A stretch of DNA of 43,141 nt from DASQWC01 sp035640475 (lineage in GTDB: Bacteria > Actinomycetota > JAICYB01), in assembly GCA_035640475.1 (NCBI GenBank), contig DASQWC010000187.1:1-43141 (forward strand), given 5' to 3'. Shown here one piece after another: positions 34,923-42,637 of this stretch (position 1 is its first letter; the number at the start of each line of letters is the position of its first letter). The notes beneath the pieces were generated by a model, which was given only the letters and a program-made list of their open reading frames with translations, was not told the DNA's origin and ran no database searches. The position numbers were made by a program, and so were the translations under genes.

Positions 34923-35810
34923 ATGCGACGGGGCATGAGACGCGTCTGGGGGGTCTTCGCAGTCGTCGGCGTCCTGGCGCTCGTCCCCGCCCCCGCCTCA
35001 GCGGACGCGACAGAGCTCACGTGCGCGTTCCGCCCGATCATCGCGACCGAAGGCCCGGCGCTTGCGCCGTGTCAGGGGGTTCGTCCGGGCGGCGCGCTCA
35101 TCGTGAAGTCCGGCGAGTTCGACGTCATCTATTGCACGATGGCGTTTCTCGTTACAGACGGAACCGACGTCTACCTCACCACCGCCGGCCACTGCACCCT
35201 CGAGGAGTTCGGCGTGCCGACGCTCGGGCAGGACACGTACGCACACGGCGTGGATGGACCTATCGGCAAAGTCGTCTACACGTGGTGTGAAGGACGGGCC
35301 GCCAACGGCGGCTGCGGCGGCGGCACCGACTTCGGAATGATCAAGCTCAACGCCAACGGCGTGAAGCACGCCAATCCCGCGATGTGTGGCTGGAGCGCAC
35401 CGGCGGGCATCTTCAGAGATCACGACTTGGTTGTGCGGGAGACTCGACACACGGGCTGGGGCTCGGGCATCGGCGGCGCCGGCGCCGGCACGCGCCTCAA
35501 CGGCCAGCTCGTCCAACCCGGGAATCCGATCACACAGTCGCGCCGGTCGATCGGCATCGACTTCTCCGATGACAACGCGGTTCTCGGCTGGGGGGCCGCG
35601 ATTCCCGGCGACTCGGGCAGCGGAATGCTCGTGACCGATCTGCCGCAAGCGCCGTCCACACACCAGAACGCACCGAACGCGCTCGGCGTGCTCACGCACA
35701 TCAGCGCCGGCGGTCTCCAGATCATCCAGCGACTCGACGTCAGCCTCGCCAAGGCCGGGCGCGACCTCCACGCGCGCTTCAGCCTGTGGAGGCCTTCCGC
35801 ATCACGTTGA
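34923..35810 (+). CDS. secreted trypsin-like (S1) serine protease
   Basis: 295 residues from ATG 34923 (an ATG at 34935 would give 291). A signal peptide MRRVWGVFAVVGVLALVPAPASA ends near residue 27. The chymotrypsin triad is H90 in TTAGHC, D136 in GTDFGMI and S231 in GDSGSG. Seven cysteines (for instance C71/C91 flanking the His) suggest disulphides outside the cell. Glycine-rich segments surround GWGSGIGGAGAG. It is a stand-alone extracellular protease of the streptogrisin-like kind, about the usual length for these, and its substrate is unknown. Its end overlaps the convergent aconitase gene by 32 bases. Its promoter may share the palindrome at 34874. Confidence 0.88.
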   Translation: MRRGMRRVWGVFAVVGVLALVPAPASADATELTCAFRPIIATEGPALAPCQGVRPGGALIVKSGEFDVIYCTMAFLVTDGTDVYLTTAGHCTLEEFGVPTLGQDTYAHGVDGPIGKVVYTWCEGRAANGGCGGGTDFGMIKLNANGVKHANPAMCGWSAPAGIFRDHDLVVRETRHTGWGSGIGGAGAGTRLNGQLVQPGNPITQSRRSIGIDFSDDNAVLGWGAAIPGDSGSGMLVTDLPQAPSTHQNAPNALGVLTHISAGGLQIIQRLDVSLAKAGRDLHARFSLWRPSASR

Positions 35811-37725
35811 TCAATCCCCCGTCGAGGATCATCTCGACCTGACGATCGGACAGGTCGTGACGCAGCACGAGCTCGCCCCCTTTGGTCGTGTTGCGGACGA
35901 CGACGCGATCGCCCGACGCGATCGCCCGCCGCAGACCATCGAATACGAGGACGTCCCCCTGCTCGACGCGGTCGTAGTCCGCGACATCGGCGAACGACAG
36001 GGGTAGGACGCCGAAGTTCGGCAGGTTCTGCCAATGGATGCGCGCGTAGTCCTTCGCGACAACGACGCGCAGACCCAGATACCGCGGCGCGATCGCCGCG
36101 TGCTCGCGACTCGATCCCTGGCCGTAGTTGCTCCCGCCGACAACGCAGTGCCCCGCCGCAGCTTCCTTGGCGCGCGCCGGGTACGTCTCGTCGATCTGCG
36201 TGTACACGAACTCGGCGATCGCCGGCACGTTCGAACGGAAGGGAAGCACGCGCTGCCCGGCCGGCATGATCTCGTCGGTCGAGACGTTGTCGCCGACCTT
36301 GAGCAGCACGGGAATCTCGAGAGCGTCCGGGAGGGGATCCAGCTCCGGCAGCGACACGATGTTCGGTCCCTTGATGAGCACCACGTTCCGTGCTTCCTCG
36401 GGCGGCAGCGGCGCAACGAGCATGTCCGTGTTCACCGCACGCTTCGTCGGCGCCGACACCTTCGGGTATTCCATCCCGTCCAAGTCGCGCGGATCGGTGA
36501 TGCGCCCGGTCAACGCGGATGCGGCCGCGGTCTCCGGCGAGCACAGGTAGACGAGATCCTCCTTCACGCCGGATCGTCCGGGGAAGTTGCGCGGCATTGT
36601 CCGCAGTGAGATCTGTCCCGTCGCCGGCGCCTGACCCATGCCGATACAGCCGAGACATCCGGCCTGATGCAGGCGCGCCCCCGCGTGGACGAGATTGATC
36701 AGCAGCCGCTTCTGCGCGAGTTCCTCGAGGATCTGACGTGACGTCGGATTCACGTCGAAGGAGACCCGCGGGTGCGTTTGCTTGCCCTCGACCATCTTCG
36801 ACGCAACGGCGAAGTCGCGGAACCCCGGATTCGCGGACGACCCGATGACCACCTGGTAGATCTCGGCCCCCGCAACCTCACGCACCGGGACGACGTTGCC
36901 GGGACTCGACGGCTTGGCGATGAGCGGCTCGACGGTCGACATGTCGATCTCTTCATCGATGTCGTACTTGGCCCCGCGATCGGCTTTGATCTCCACCCAA
37001 TCGTTTTCGCGTCCCTCCGATGAGAGGAAGCGCTTCACTTCGCGATCCGACGGGAACACGGTCGTCGTCGCGCCGAGCTCGGCCCCCATGTTGGCGATGA
37101 CGTGGCGGTCCCAGGCCGTCAGCTTCGAGAGTCCGGGCCCGTAGTACTCGACGATCCGGTTGCGCCCGCCCTTCACGTCGTGACGGCGCAGGAGCTCGAG
37201 AATGACGTCTTTCGCCGAGACCCACGCCTGCAGCTCGCCGGTGAGCCGCACGCCCCAGATCTCCGGCATACGGATGTACAGCGGCTCGCCCACCATGGCG
37301 AGCGCGACTTCGAGGCCGCCCGTGCCGAACGCGAGCATTCCGATCGCGCCGGCCGCACACGTGTGCGAATCGGAGCCGGCCATCGTCTTGCCGGGAATGC
37401 CGAACCGCGACATGTGCACCGGATGCGAAACGCCGTTGCCGGGCTTGCTGAACCAGATACCGAAGCGCCGGCACGAGCTGTACAGGAACAAGTGGTCGTC
37501 GGCGTTTCGCTCGTCGGCCTGCAGGAGATTGTGGTCGACATACTGCGCCGAAAGCTCGGTCTTCACGCGATCGAGGCCCATCGCCTCGAGTTCGAGCATC
37601 ACGAGCGTGCCCGTAGCGTCCTGGGTGAGGGTTTGATCGATCCGCAGTCCGATCTCTTCGCCGGGCTCCATCCGCCCGGAGACGAGGTGGGATTCGATCA
37701 ACTTCTGGGCAACATTCTGAGCCAT
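35779..37725 (-). CDS. acn: aconitate hydratase, ~650-residue type with altered cluster cysteines
   Basis: 648 residues, the shorter (Aquifex-type) aconitase architecture: DQTLTQDATGT, GNGVSHPVHMSRF, GSDSHTCAAGA (118-127), WVSAKDVILELLRR, GAELGATTTVFPSD, SLRTMPRNFPGRSG, SPETAAASALTGRI, and a C-terminal swivel domain with GGSNYGQGSSREHAA holding active-site Ser/Arg. Two cluster cysteines are present (C357, C360 in GCLGCIG), but the third, in the IGSC motif of relatives, is serine here (IGSSANPG, S297). A new cysteine, C123, stands directly after SDSHT. It may have taken over as ligand. It converts citrate and isocitrate, or a related hydroxy-acid. ATG 37725, alone, divergent from the MFS gene. 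Confidence 0.88.
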   Translation of the reverse strand: MAQNVAQKLIESHLVSGRMEPGEEIGLRIDQTLTQDATGTLVMLELEAMGLDRVKTELSAQYVDHNLLQADERNADDHLFLYSSCRRFGIWFSKPGNGVSHPVHMSRFGIPGKTMAGSDSHTCAAGAIGMLAFGTGGLEVALAMVGEPLYIRMPEIWGVRLTGELQAWVSAKDVILELLRRHDVKGGRNRIVEYYGPGLSKLTAWDRHVIANMGAELGATTTVFPSDREVKRFLSSEGRENDWVEIKADRGAKYDIDEEIDMSTVEPLIAKPSSPGNVVPVREVAGAEIYQVVIGSSANPGFRDFAVASKMVEGKQTHPRVSFDVNPTSRQILEELAQKRLLINLVHAGARLHQAGCLGCIGMGQAPATGQISLRTMPRNFPGRSGVKEDLVYLCSPETAAASALTGRITDPRDLDGMEYPKVSAPTKRAVNTDMLVAPLPPEEARNVVLIKGPNIVSLPELDPLPDALEIPVLLKVGDNVSTDEIMPAGQRVLPFRSNVPAIAEFVYTQIDETYPARAKEAAAGHCVVGGSNYGQGSSREHAAIAPRYLGLRVVVAKDYARIHWQNLPNFGVLPLSFADVADYDRVEQGDVLVFDGLRRAIASGDRVVVRNTTKGGELVLRHDLSDRQVEMILDGGLINVMRKASTG

Positions 37726-37761
37726 GTCGTTGAGATACCCCTTCTATGCTTGGACCCTACC

Positions 37762-39261
37762 GTGGCCGAACCTTCGCAAGTCCGTTACGCAACCACGACC
37801 GGCCGGTGGGTTCTCGCTGCGGCGGTCGGCGGCTCGTCGATCGCCTTCCTCGATGCGACCGTGGTGAACATCGCACTCCCTCGCCTGGGCGAGGACCTCG
37901 ACATGGGGTTCTCGGGGCTGCAGTGGGTTTCGAATGGATATCTCGTCACGCTGTCAGCGTTGATCTTGCTCGGCGGCGCGTTGGGCGATCTGTACGGACG
38001 CCGGCGAGTCTTCGTCATCGGGACGGCGTGGTTCGCGGTTGCGTCGCTCCTGTGCGGATTGGCGCCGAACGGACCTTCGCTCGTCGCGGCGCGCGCGTTA
38101 CAGGGCATCGGCGGCGCGCTGCTGACGCCGGCGAGCCTCGCGATCATCCAGTCGTCGTTCGAACCAGACGATCGCGGACGAGCGATCGGAGCGTGGTCGG
38201 GACTCGGCGGCGTGACGGCAGCCATCGGTCCGTTTCTCGGCGGCTGGCTCGTTGATGCTGTTTCGTGGCGAGCAATCTTCCTCATCAATCTTCCTCTGGC
38301 GGCGGCCGTCATGTTCATTGCGCAACGCCACGTGCCGGAGACTCGTGATGAGTCTCGCGTCGGCTGGCATCCGGATCTCGCCGGTGGCGTTTCGGCTGCG
38401 GTCGGATTGGCCGGCCTGACGTACGTCCTCATCGAGGTGCGCGGACGCGGATGGGAGTCAACGACGATTCGAGCCGCGGCAATCGCAAGCGCGGTCGGTT
38501 TCGCCACCTTCCTCCTCATCGAATGGAGAGAGCGCCATCCGATGCTGCCGCTCGCGATCTTCGGATCGCGCACCTTCACGGGATCGAACCTCGCGACATT
38601 CGCCATCTACGGAGCCCTGGGCGGATTCTTCTTCCTGTTCGCCGTCACGTTGCAGAGTGCGCTGGGCTATTCGCCCCTCGAAGCCGGCGCGGCGGGGCTC
38701 CCCGTCACGTTGATCATGCTCGTCCACTCGGCGCGGGCCGGGCGGATGGCGACGCACACGGGACCGCGCATCCCGATGACGCTCGGTCCGTTCGTGATGG
38801 CCGCTGGTCTGCTGCTTGCGCGACGCATCGCGCCCGGCGGCGACTATCTGACCGACGTGCTGCCGGCGGTGATCGTCTTCGCCATCGGCCTCGTGCACAC
38901 GGTGGCTCCGTTGACGACGACGGTCCTGGCCGCCGCCGACCCGGAGCACGCCGGAGTGGCATCGGGAGTGAACAACGCGGTTGCGCGGGCGGCAGGTCTC
39001 GTTGCTGTGGCCGTCCTGCCCGTCGTTGCCGGTCTCGGAGGGGACACGACTCCCGGTGCCCGAGCGCTCACTGCAGGTTTCTCAACGGCCGTGACGATCG
39101 CTGCGGCGGCCGTTGCGGCCGGAGGCCTCATTTCCCTGTTGACGGTTCCGACGAAGATGCCGGCCGCTGCGCCCGCCCTCGAGTCCGAACATCACTGCGC
39201 CGTCGGGGGACCGCCGATGCGTCCGGCCGGAGCGCGGTGGGGCTGCCCGGACGCGGCTTAG
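37762..39261 (+). CDS. MFS transporter, DHA2 (EmrB/QacA) drug-exporter type
   Basis: 499 residues from GTG 37762. About 14 membrane helices. Motif C-like and loop signatures are typical of the DHA2 drug:proton antiporters: SIAFLDATVVNIALPRLGEDL, QWVSNGYLVTLSALILLGGALGDLYGRRRVF, RALQGIGGALLTPASLAII, GRAIGAWSGLGGVTAAIGPFLGGWLVDAVSWRAIFLINLP. It should expel hydrophobic compounds using the proton gradient. The start is uncertain: TTG 37750 is in frame too; TATGCT at 37745-37750 may be the -10. The cytosolic tail contains a histidine and two cysteines (EHHCAVGG, WGCP). Its end overlaps the HtrA-like gene by four bases. Confidence 0.88.
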   Translation: MAEPSQVRYATTTGRWVLAAAVGGSSIAFLDATVVNIALPRLGEDLDMGFSGLQWVSNGYLVTLSALILLGGALGDLYGRRRVFVIGTAWFAVASLLCGLAPNGPSLVAARALQGIGGALLTPASLAIIQSSFEPDDRGRAIGAWSGLGGVTAAIGPFLGGWLVDAVSWRAIFLINLPLAAAVMFIAQRHVPETRDESRVGWHPDLAGGVSAAVGLAGLTYVLIEVRGRGWESTTIRAAAIASAVGFATFLLIEWRERHPMLPLAIFGSRTFTGSNLATFAIYGALGGFFFLFAVTLQSALGYSPLEAGAAGLPVTLIMLVHSARAGRMATHTGPRIPMTLGPFVMAAGLLLARRIAPGGDYLTDVLPAVIVFAIGLVHTVAPLTTTVLAAADPEHAGVASGVNNAVARAAGLVAVAVLPVVAGLGGDTTPGARALTAGFSTAVTIAAAAVAAGGLISLLTVPTKMPAAAPALESEHHCAVGGPPMRPAGARWGCPDAA

Positions 39262-40253
39262 CTCAGCTCGGTCGGCGTAACTGTGAGCTCGACGCGTCCG
39301 GCTGCGCGCAGCACCGTCACCGGTATCTCGCGGTCGATGCGATCTCCGGTCATGAGGCGCTGCAGATCGGCGACGTCGTTCACCGCCGTGCCGTCGAGCT
39401 CGACGACGATGTCGCCGCGTTTGATGCCGGCCTTCGCCGCGGGGCTGGAGTCGACGACTTCGCTCACCTCGACGCCGTGCTCGCGGCCGACGAGGCGCGC
39501 CGCCTTCGGCGGCAGCGGGCGCGCAGCGCCCGCGATGCCGATGTAGGCGCGCCGGACGCGACCGTCGCTCATGAGCTCACCGATGATTCGCCGCGTCGTC
39601 GCATTGATCGGAACGGCAAGCCCGAGTCCTTGTCCGACCCACGGCCCGACGACGGCCGTGTTGATGCCGACGACGAGGCCGTTGCTCTGCACCAGGGCGC
39701 CGCCCGAGTTGCCCGGGTGCAATGCGGCGTCGGTCTGGATGACGTTCTCGACAACGCGACCCGTCTTCCCGTTCTGCGTGGCAAACGAGCGTCCGAGCGC
39801 GCTCACGACACCGGCTGTGATCGAACCTGCAAATCCGAGCGGGTTGCCGACGGCCACGACGAGCTGTCCGACCTTCAATGTGTCGGCGTCACCGAGCGTT
39901 GCCGCTTGCAGATCGGATGCCTGCACGCGCACAACGGCGAGATCCGAGAGCGGATCGACGCCGACGACACGATACGGAAGCTCGCGACCGTCCGCGAAGG
40001 TCGCCGTGCCATCCGATGTCGACCCGACGACGTGCGCCGACGTGATCGCAAAACCGTCGGGCGTGATCGCGACGGCGGAACCCGATCCGCGCGGACGTCG
40101 ACCGACCGACCGGGGGGCACCCCCGGACCCCCGGGCCCTCACCTCTTGCATGACCTTGAGGCTCCCGACGGAAGGAGTGAGGAGCTCGGCGACGCGCGTG
40201 ACCACACGCGAGTACGCGTCGAGCGCTTCCGTCTCCAGCTGCTCAAGGGTCAT
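39258..40253 (-). CDS. HtrA/DegP-like serine protease with PDZ domain, no export signal
   Basis: 331 residues. S1C protease triad: H74 in TSAHVV, D104 in DPLSDLAVV, S183 in GNSGG, with VAVGNPLG and QTDAALHPGN. One PDZ domain (about 238-325) contains AYIGIAG and AAKAGIKRGDIVVELDGTAV. The N-terminus (MTLEQLETEALDAYSRVV) is a soluble helix with neither signal peptide nor membrane helix, although the family usually works outside the cytoplasm. Residues 38-56 are a Gly/Arg-rich linker encoded partly by a G/C-tract repeat. The gene starts directly at the stop of a paralogue (zero bases between). Both may be intracellular chaperone-proteases. Confidence 0.88.
   Translation of the reverse strand: MTLEQLETEALDAYSRVVTRVAELLTPSVGSLKVMQEVRARGSGGAPRSVGRRPRGSGSAVAITPDGFAITSAHVVGSTSDGTATFADGRELPYRVVGVDPLSDLAVVRVQASDLQAATLGDADTLKVGQLVVAVGNPLGFAGSITAGVVSALGRSFATQNGKTGRVVENVIQTDAALHPGNSGGALVQSNGLVVGINTAVVGPWVGQGLGLAVPINATTRRIIGELMSDGRVRRAYIGIAGAARPLPPKAARLVGREHGVEVSEVVDSSPAAKAGIKRGDIVVELDGTAVNDVADLQRLMTGDRIDREIPVTVLRAAGRVELTVTPTELS
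40111..40140. repeat. G6/C5-tract repeat, copy 2
   Basis: Reading the plus strand: C-G6-CA-C5-GGA-C5-GGGCCCTC. It matches the block at 13843-13873 in composition and order and likewise lies in a linker of a coding gene, here on the opposite strand. Confidence 0.42.
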
Positions 40254-41144
40254 CTATTTGGTAAACCCCACCCTGATCGTCTGCTCATCCGCACCGCGCA
40301 AGATCTTGAGCTCGAGCGATCCGCCTTCCGGCACACCTTCGAGTGCGCTGAACAGATCGTCGGCCGACTTCACAGCCGTGCCGCCGGCGGTCGTAACGAG
40401 ATCGCCCTCCTTGATGCCGGCCTTGTCCGCCGGGCTCCCCTCTTCGACGCCGCGGACGAGCAACCCGTCGGCTTCCGGAAGCCCGACCGCGCGGCGCAGA
40501 CGCCGCGCCACATGCGACGGCGCAATCGCGATGCCGAGCCGCACTCGCTTCGGGGCGTCGCCGCGCGACAGCGCATCAACGCGCGAGCGAAGCGAGTCGT
40601 CGGCCGGGATCGCGAGATAGAAGCCCTCGCCGAGCCGATGCGTGTTCAGCCCGACGAAGCGTCCGCTCGCGTCGACGACCGGACCGCCGGACGAACCGGG
40701 AAGCAGCGGCGCCGTGTGCTCGATGCTGCCGGCAATGCGGCGGCCTCGGGGGCCGGGAAAGCTGCGCTCGGTTCCCGAGACGAGCCCGAACGTGACGCGC
40801 AGCCCGCGCCCGCCCGGGTTGGCGACCGCGAAGACCGGGGAGCCGATGCCGACGTCGCCCGAGCCGTCCCACTCGATCGGAGCGGCGTCGCCGGTGTCGA
40901 CCTCCAGGACGGCGACATCGCCCTCCGTGTCGACCCCGACGGCCTTGGCCGTGGCGGTCCGCCCGTCGGCAAAAGTGACGGTGGTCTCGTCGCCCCACAG
41001 GTTGTGGGCATTTGTGAGGATGCGGCCGGGCGCCAGAACGACACCGGATCCCGCCGACCGGCGCCCGGCAACACCCACAACCCGCTTGCCCACCTGCTCG
41101 GCGACTGCCGAGACCGCCTCTTGCAGACCTTCGACTGTTGTCAT
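40254..41144 (-). CDS. HtrA-like serine protease with PDZ domain, paralogue of the next gene
   Basis: 296 residues. Triad H47 in LTNAHNL, D76 in TEGDVAVL, S152 in PGSSGGPV; the usual GNSGG is GSSGG. The PDZ domain (about 205-290) has GLLVRGVEEGSPADKAGIKEGDLVTTAGGTAV. It begins MTTVEGLQEAVSAVAEQVGKRVVGV with no signal peptide or membrane helix. Identity with the downstream paralogue is modest, mainly around the triad and PDZ, so the duplication is not recent. ATG 41144 has a very strong Shine-Dalgarno, AGGAGGAGGT five bases upstream. It heads the two-protease operon and faces the HxlR gene across 65 bases containing three heptamer repeats. Confidence 0.88.
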   Translation of the reverse strand: MTTVEGLQEAVSAVAEQVGKRVVGVAGRRSAGSGVVLAPGRILTNAHNLWGDETTVTFADGRTATAKAVGVDTEGDVAVLEVDTGDAAPIEWDGSGDVGIGSPVFAVANPGGRGLRVTFGLVSGTERSFPGPRGRRIAGSIEHTAPLLPGSSGGPVVDASGRFVGLNTHRLGEGFYLAIPADDSLRSRVDALSRGDAPKRVRLGIAIAPSHVARRLRRAVGLPEADGLLVRGVEEGSPADKAGIKEGDLVTTAGGTAVKSADDLFSALEGVPEGGSLELKILRGADEQTIRVGFTK

Positions 41145-41161
41145 CTGGGACCTCCTCCTGC

Positions 41162-41182
41162 TAACTTGTAACTTGCAACTTA
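41162..41182. repeat. three tandem heptamers in the protease/HxlR promoter gap
   Basis: TAACTTG, TAACTTG, CAACTTA in direct succession (41162-41168, 41169-41175, 41176-41182). TANNNT boxes for both directions fall within them (TAACTT plus, TAAGTT minus). Position and shape suggest a binding array for the HxlR protein, acting on both divergent operons. Confidence 0.5.
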
Positions 41183-41209
41183 CTACTGAGATTCCCGAGA
41201 GGCAAGTCG

Positions 41210-41638
41210 ATGGCTGAAGAGACCCAGGCCGGGAGCCCGCTGGCGGAGGCGGTCGCCCGCGTCGGCGACCGCTGGACGCTGTTGATCGTGGAGGCGCTGC
41301 TGTCGGGTCCGCGGCGCTTCAACGATCTCCAGGACGACGTCGACGGCATCGCCGCCAACATCCTCTCGGCTCGCCTGCGCAAGCTCGAGGCCGACGGTCT
41401 CGTGCTGGCCCGGCCCTACTCCAGGCGACCTCTGCGGGTTGCCTACGAGCTGACGGCTCCCGGCCGCGACCTCGCCGGAGCCCTCACCCTGCTCGCCCAT
41501 TGGGGATCGAGCCGGACGGAGGCGGAGGCTCCGCGCCACGACGCCTGCGGAACACCCATGGAAGCGCGTTGGTACTGCCCCACGTGTGCTCGCACGGTGG
41601 AGGAAGCGCTGCCGGAAGCAGACGTCCGGTACGTCTAA
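41210..41638 (+). CDS. HxlR-family regulator with a C-terminal zinc-ribbon-like end
   Basis: 142 residues. The winged helix (10-95) is typical: VARVGDRWTLLIVEALLSGPRRFNDLQDDVDGIAANILSARLRKLEADGLV and VAYELTAPGRDLAGAL. Beyond the usual end is an extra 40 residues with H110, C113, C123 and C126 (CGTPMEARWYCPTC), which could bind zinc. The N-terminal cysteine used for redox sensing in some HxlR proteins is absent, so control by thiol oxidation would have to come from the tail. ATG 41210 is seven bases after GAGAGG. The hydrolase follows by 18 bases. Confidence 0.88.
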   Translation: MAEETQAGSPLAEAVARVGDRWTLLIVEALLSGPRRFNDLQDDVDGIAANILSARLRKLEADGLVLARPYSRRPLRVAYELTAPGRDLAGALTLLAHWGSSRTEAEAPRHDACGTPMEARWYCPTCARTVEEALPEADVRYV

Positions 41639-41656
41639 CGGACGACAATCTCAAAC

Positions 41657-42637
41657 GTGGGATGGAAACGGCGGCTCGCTCTCGCACTCAGTGGACTCGT
41701 GGTTCTCGTCGTCGTCGGCGGTGCCGTCCTGTGGTGGCTCAAGCCGTGGGTGCGTGATGTCGTCGTGCTGTCGCCGGGCTCCACGGGAAAGCGGATCACC
41801 GAATCGGGATTGCTGGCGAACTATTACCCGGCGAAGGAGAGAAGCGGACCCGGGATTCTGTTGCTCGGTGGATCCGAAGGCGGTATCGGCAGGTACTCGG
41901 TCGTTCGAGCATTGGATCTCCAGTCCGAGGGCTTCTCGGTGCTTGTGCCTTCCTACTTCGGAGGGCCGGGCCAGCGACGCACGCTCGAGCTCGTCCCGCT
42001 CGAGGTCTTCGACCGCGCGCTCGACTGGCTGAGACGCCGCCCGGAGGTCCACGACGACAGCATTGCCGTCGTGGGCCACTCCAAGGGAGCCGAGGCGGCG
42101 CTCCTCGTCGGCGTGCGCCATCCCGAGCTCAGTGCGGTCGTTGCCGGCGCGCCGTCTAGTGTCGTGTGGGCCGGGATCGATTGGTACAGCCCGTTCAATC
42201 CCGACTCGTCATGGTCGTCGGACGGCCGGGCGCTGAGCTCACTGTCGTACGGCTTGTTCAAGCCGTGGCAACGCGTCGGACGGGTCTACGAGGACGGCCT
42301 CGAGCACCTCGCCGAGCATCCCGACGCGGAGATTCCGATCGAACGGATCAAGTCGCCGGTGCTGCTCATGTGCGGCGAGAACGACACCTTGTGGCCGGCT
42401 TGTCCGATGTCTCGGCACCTCCGCGCGCGATCGGTCCGCGAAGGCGGACCGCGTGTCGAAGTTCTCGTCTCCGAGGACGCCGGCCACAGCGCATTCGGCC
42501 CCAGGCTGCGCACAGGTCATCCAGACCTCCACGACCGCTGGAGCGGCGGCAGCGCCGCAGCCAACAATGCGGCGCGCACGAGAGGCTGGCGGTTGGTCGT
42601 CGAATTCCTGCGCGAGCACCTACGAGCGGCTAGCTGA
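41657..42637 (+). CDS. BAAT-type acyl-CoA thioesterase / alpha-beta hydrolase, membrane-anchored
   Basis: 326 residues from GTG 41657. One N-terminal hydrophobic helix (RLALALSGLVVLVVVGGAVLWWL) would anchor or export it. The hydrolase domain shows ILLLGGSEGG, GFSVLVPSYFGGPG, nucleophile elbow GHSKGAEAAL, D in CGENDTLWP and H in EDAGHSAFG. The GxSKGAEAALL elbow and order are those of the BAAT/acyl-CoA thioester hydrolase C-terminal domain, although the preceding N-terminal domain of BAAT proteins is missing. Its action is probably on an acyl thioester or ester at the membrane. It lies in an operon with the HxlR regulator. Its end overlaps the cyclase gene by eight bases. Confidence 0.85.
   Translation: MGWKRRLALALSGLVVLVVVGGAVLWWLKPWVRDVVVLSPGSTGKRITESGLLANYYPAKERSGPGILLLGGSEGGIGRYSVVRALDLQSEGFSVLVPSYFGGPGQRRTLELVPLEVFDRALDWLRRRPEVHDDSIAVVGHSKGAEAALLVGVRHPELSAVVAGAPSSVVWAGIDWYSPFNPDSSWSSDGRALSSLSYGLFKPWQRVGRVYEDGLEHLAEHPDAEIPIERIKSPVLLMCGENDTLWPACPMSRHLRARSVREGGPRVEVLVSEDAGHSAFGPRLRTGHPDLHDRWSGGSAAANNAARTRGWRLVVEFLREHLRAAS

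Noticed and set aside
36835..36850. aconitase serine 297 as a sequencing error
   Set aside because: The adjacent residues also differ consistently (SSANPG instead of SCTNS), and a compensating cysteine is present, so it looks like a real subtype.
38451..41171. 906-codon open frame on the plus strand over the MFS end and the two HtrA-like genes
   Set aside because: Antisense to two proteases with full triads, composition dominated by Arg/Asp; no recognisable protein.
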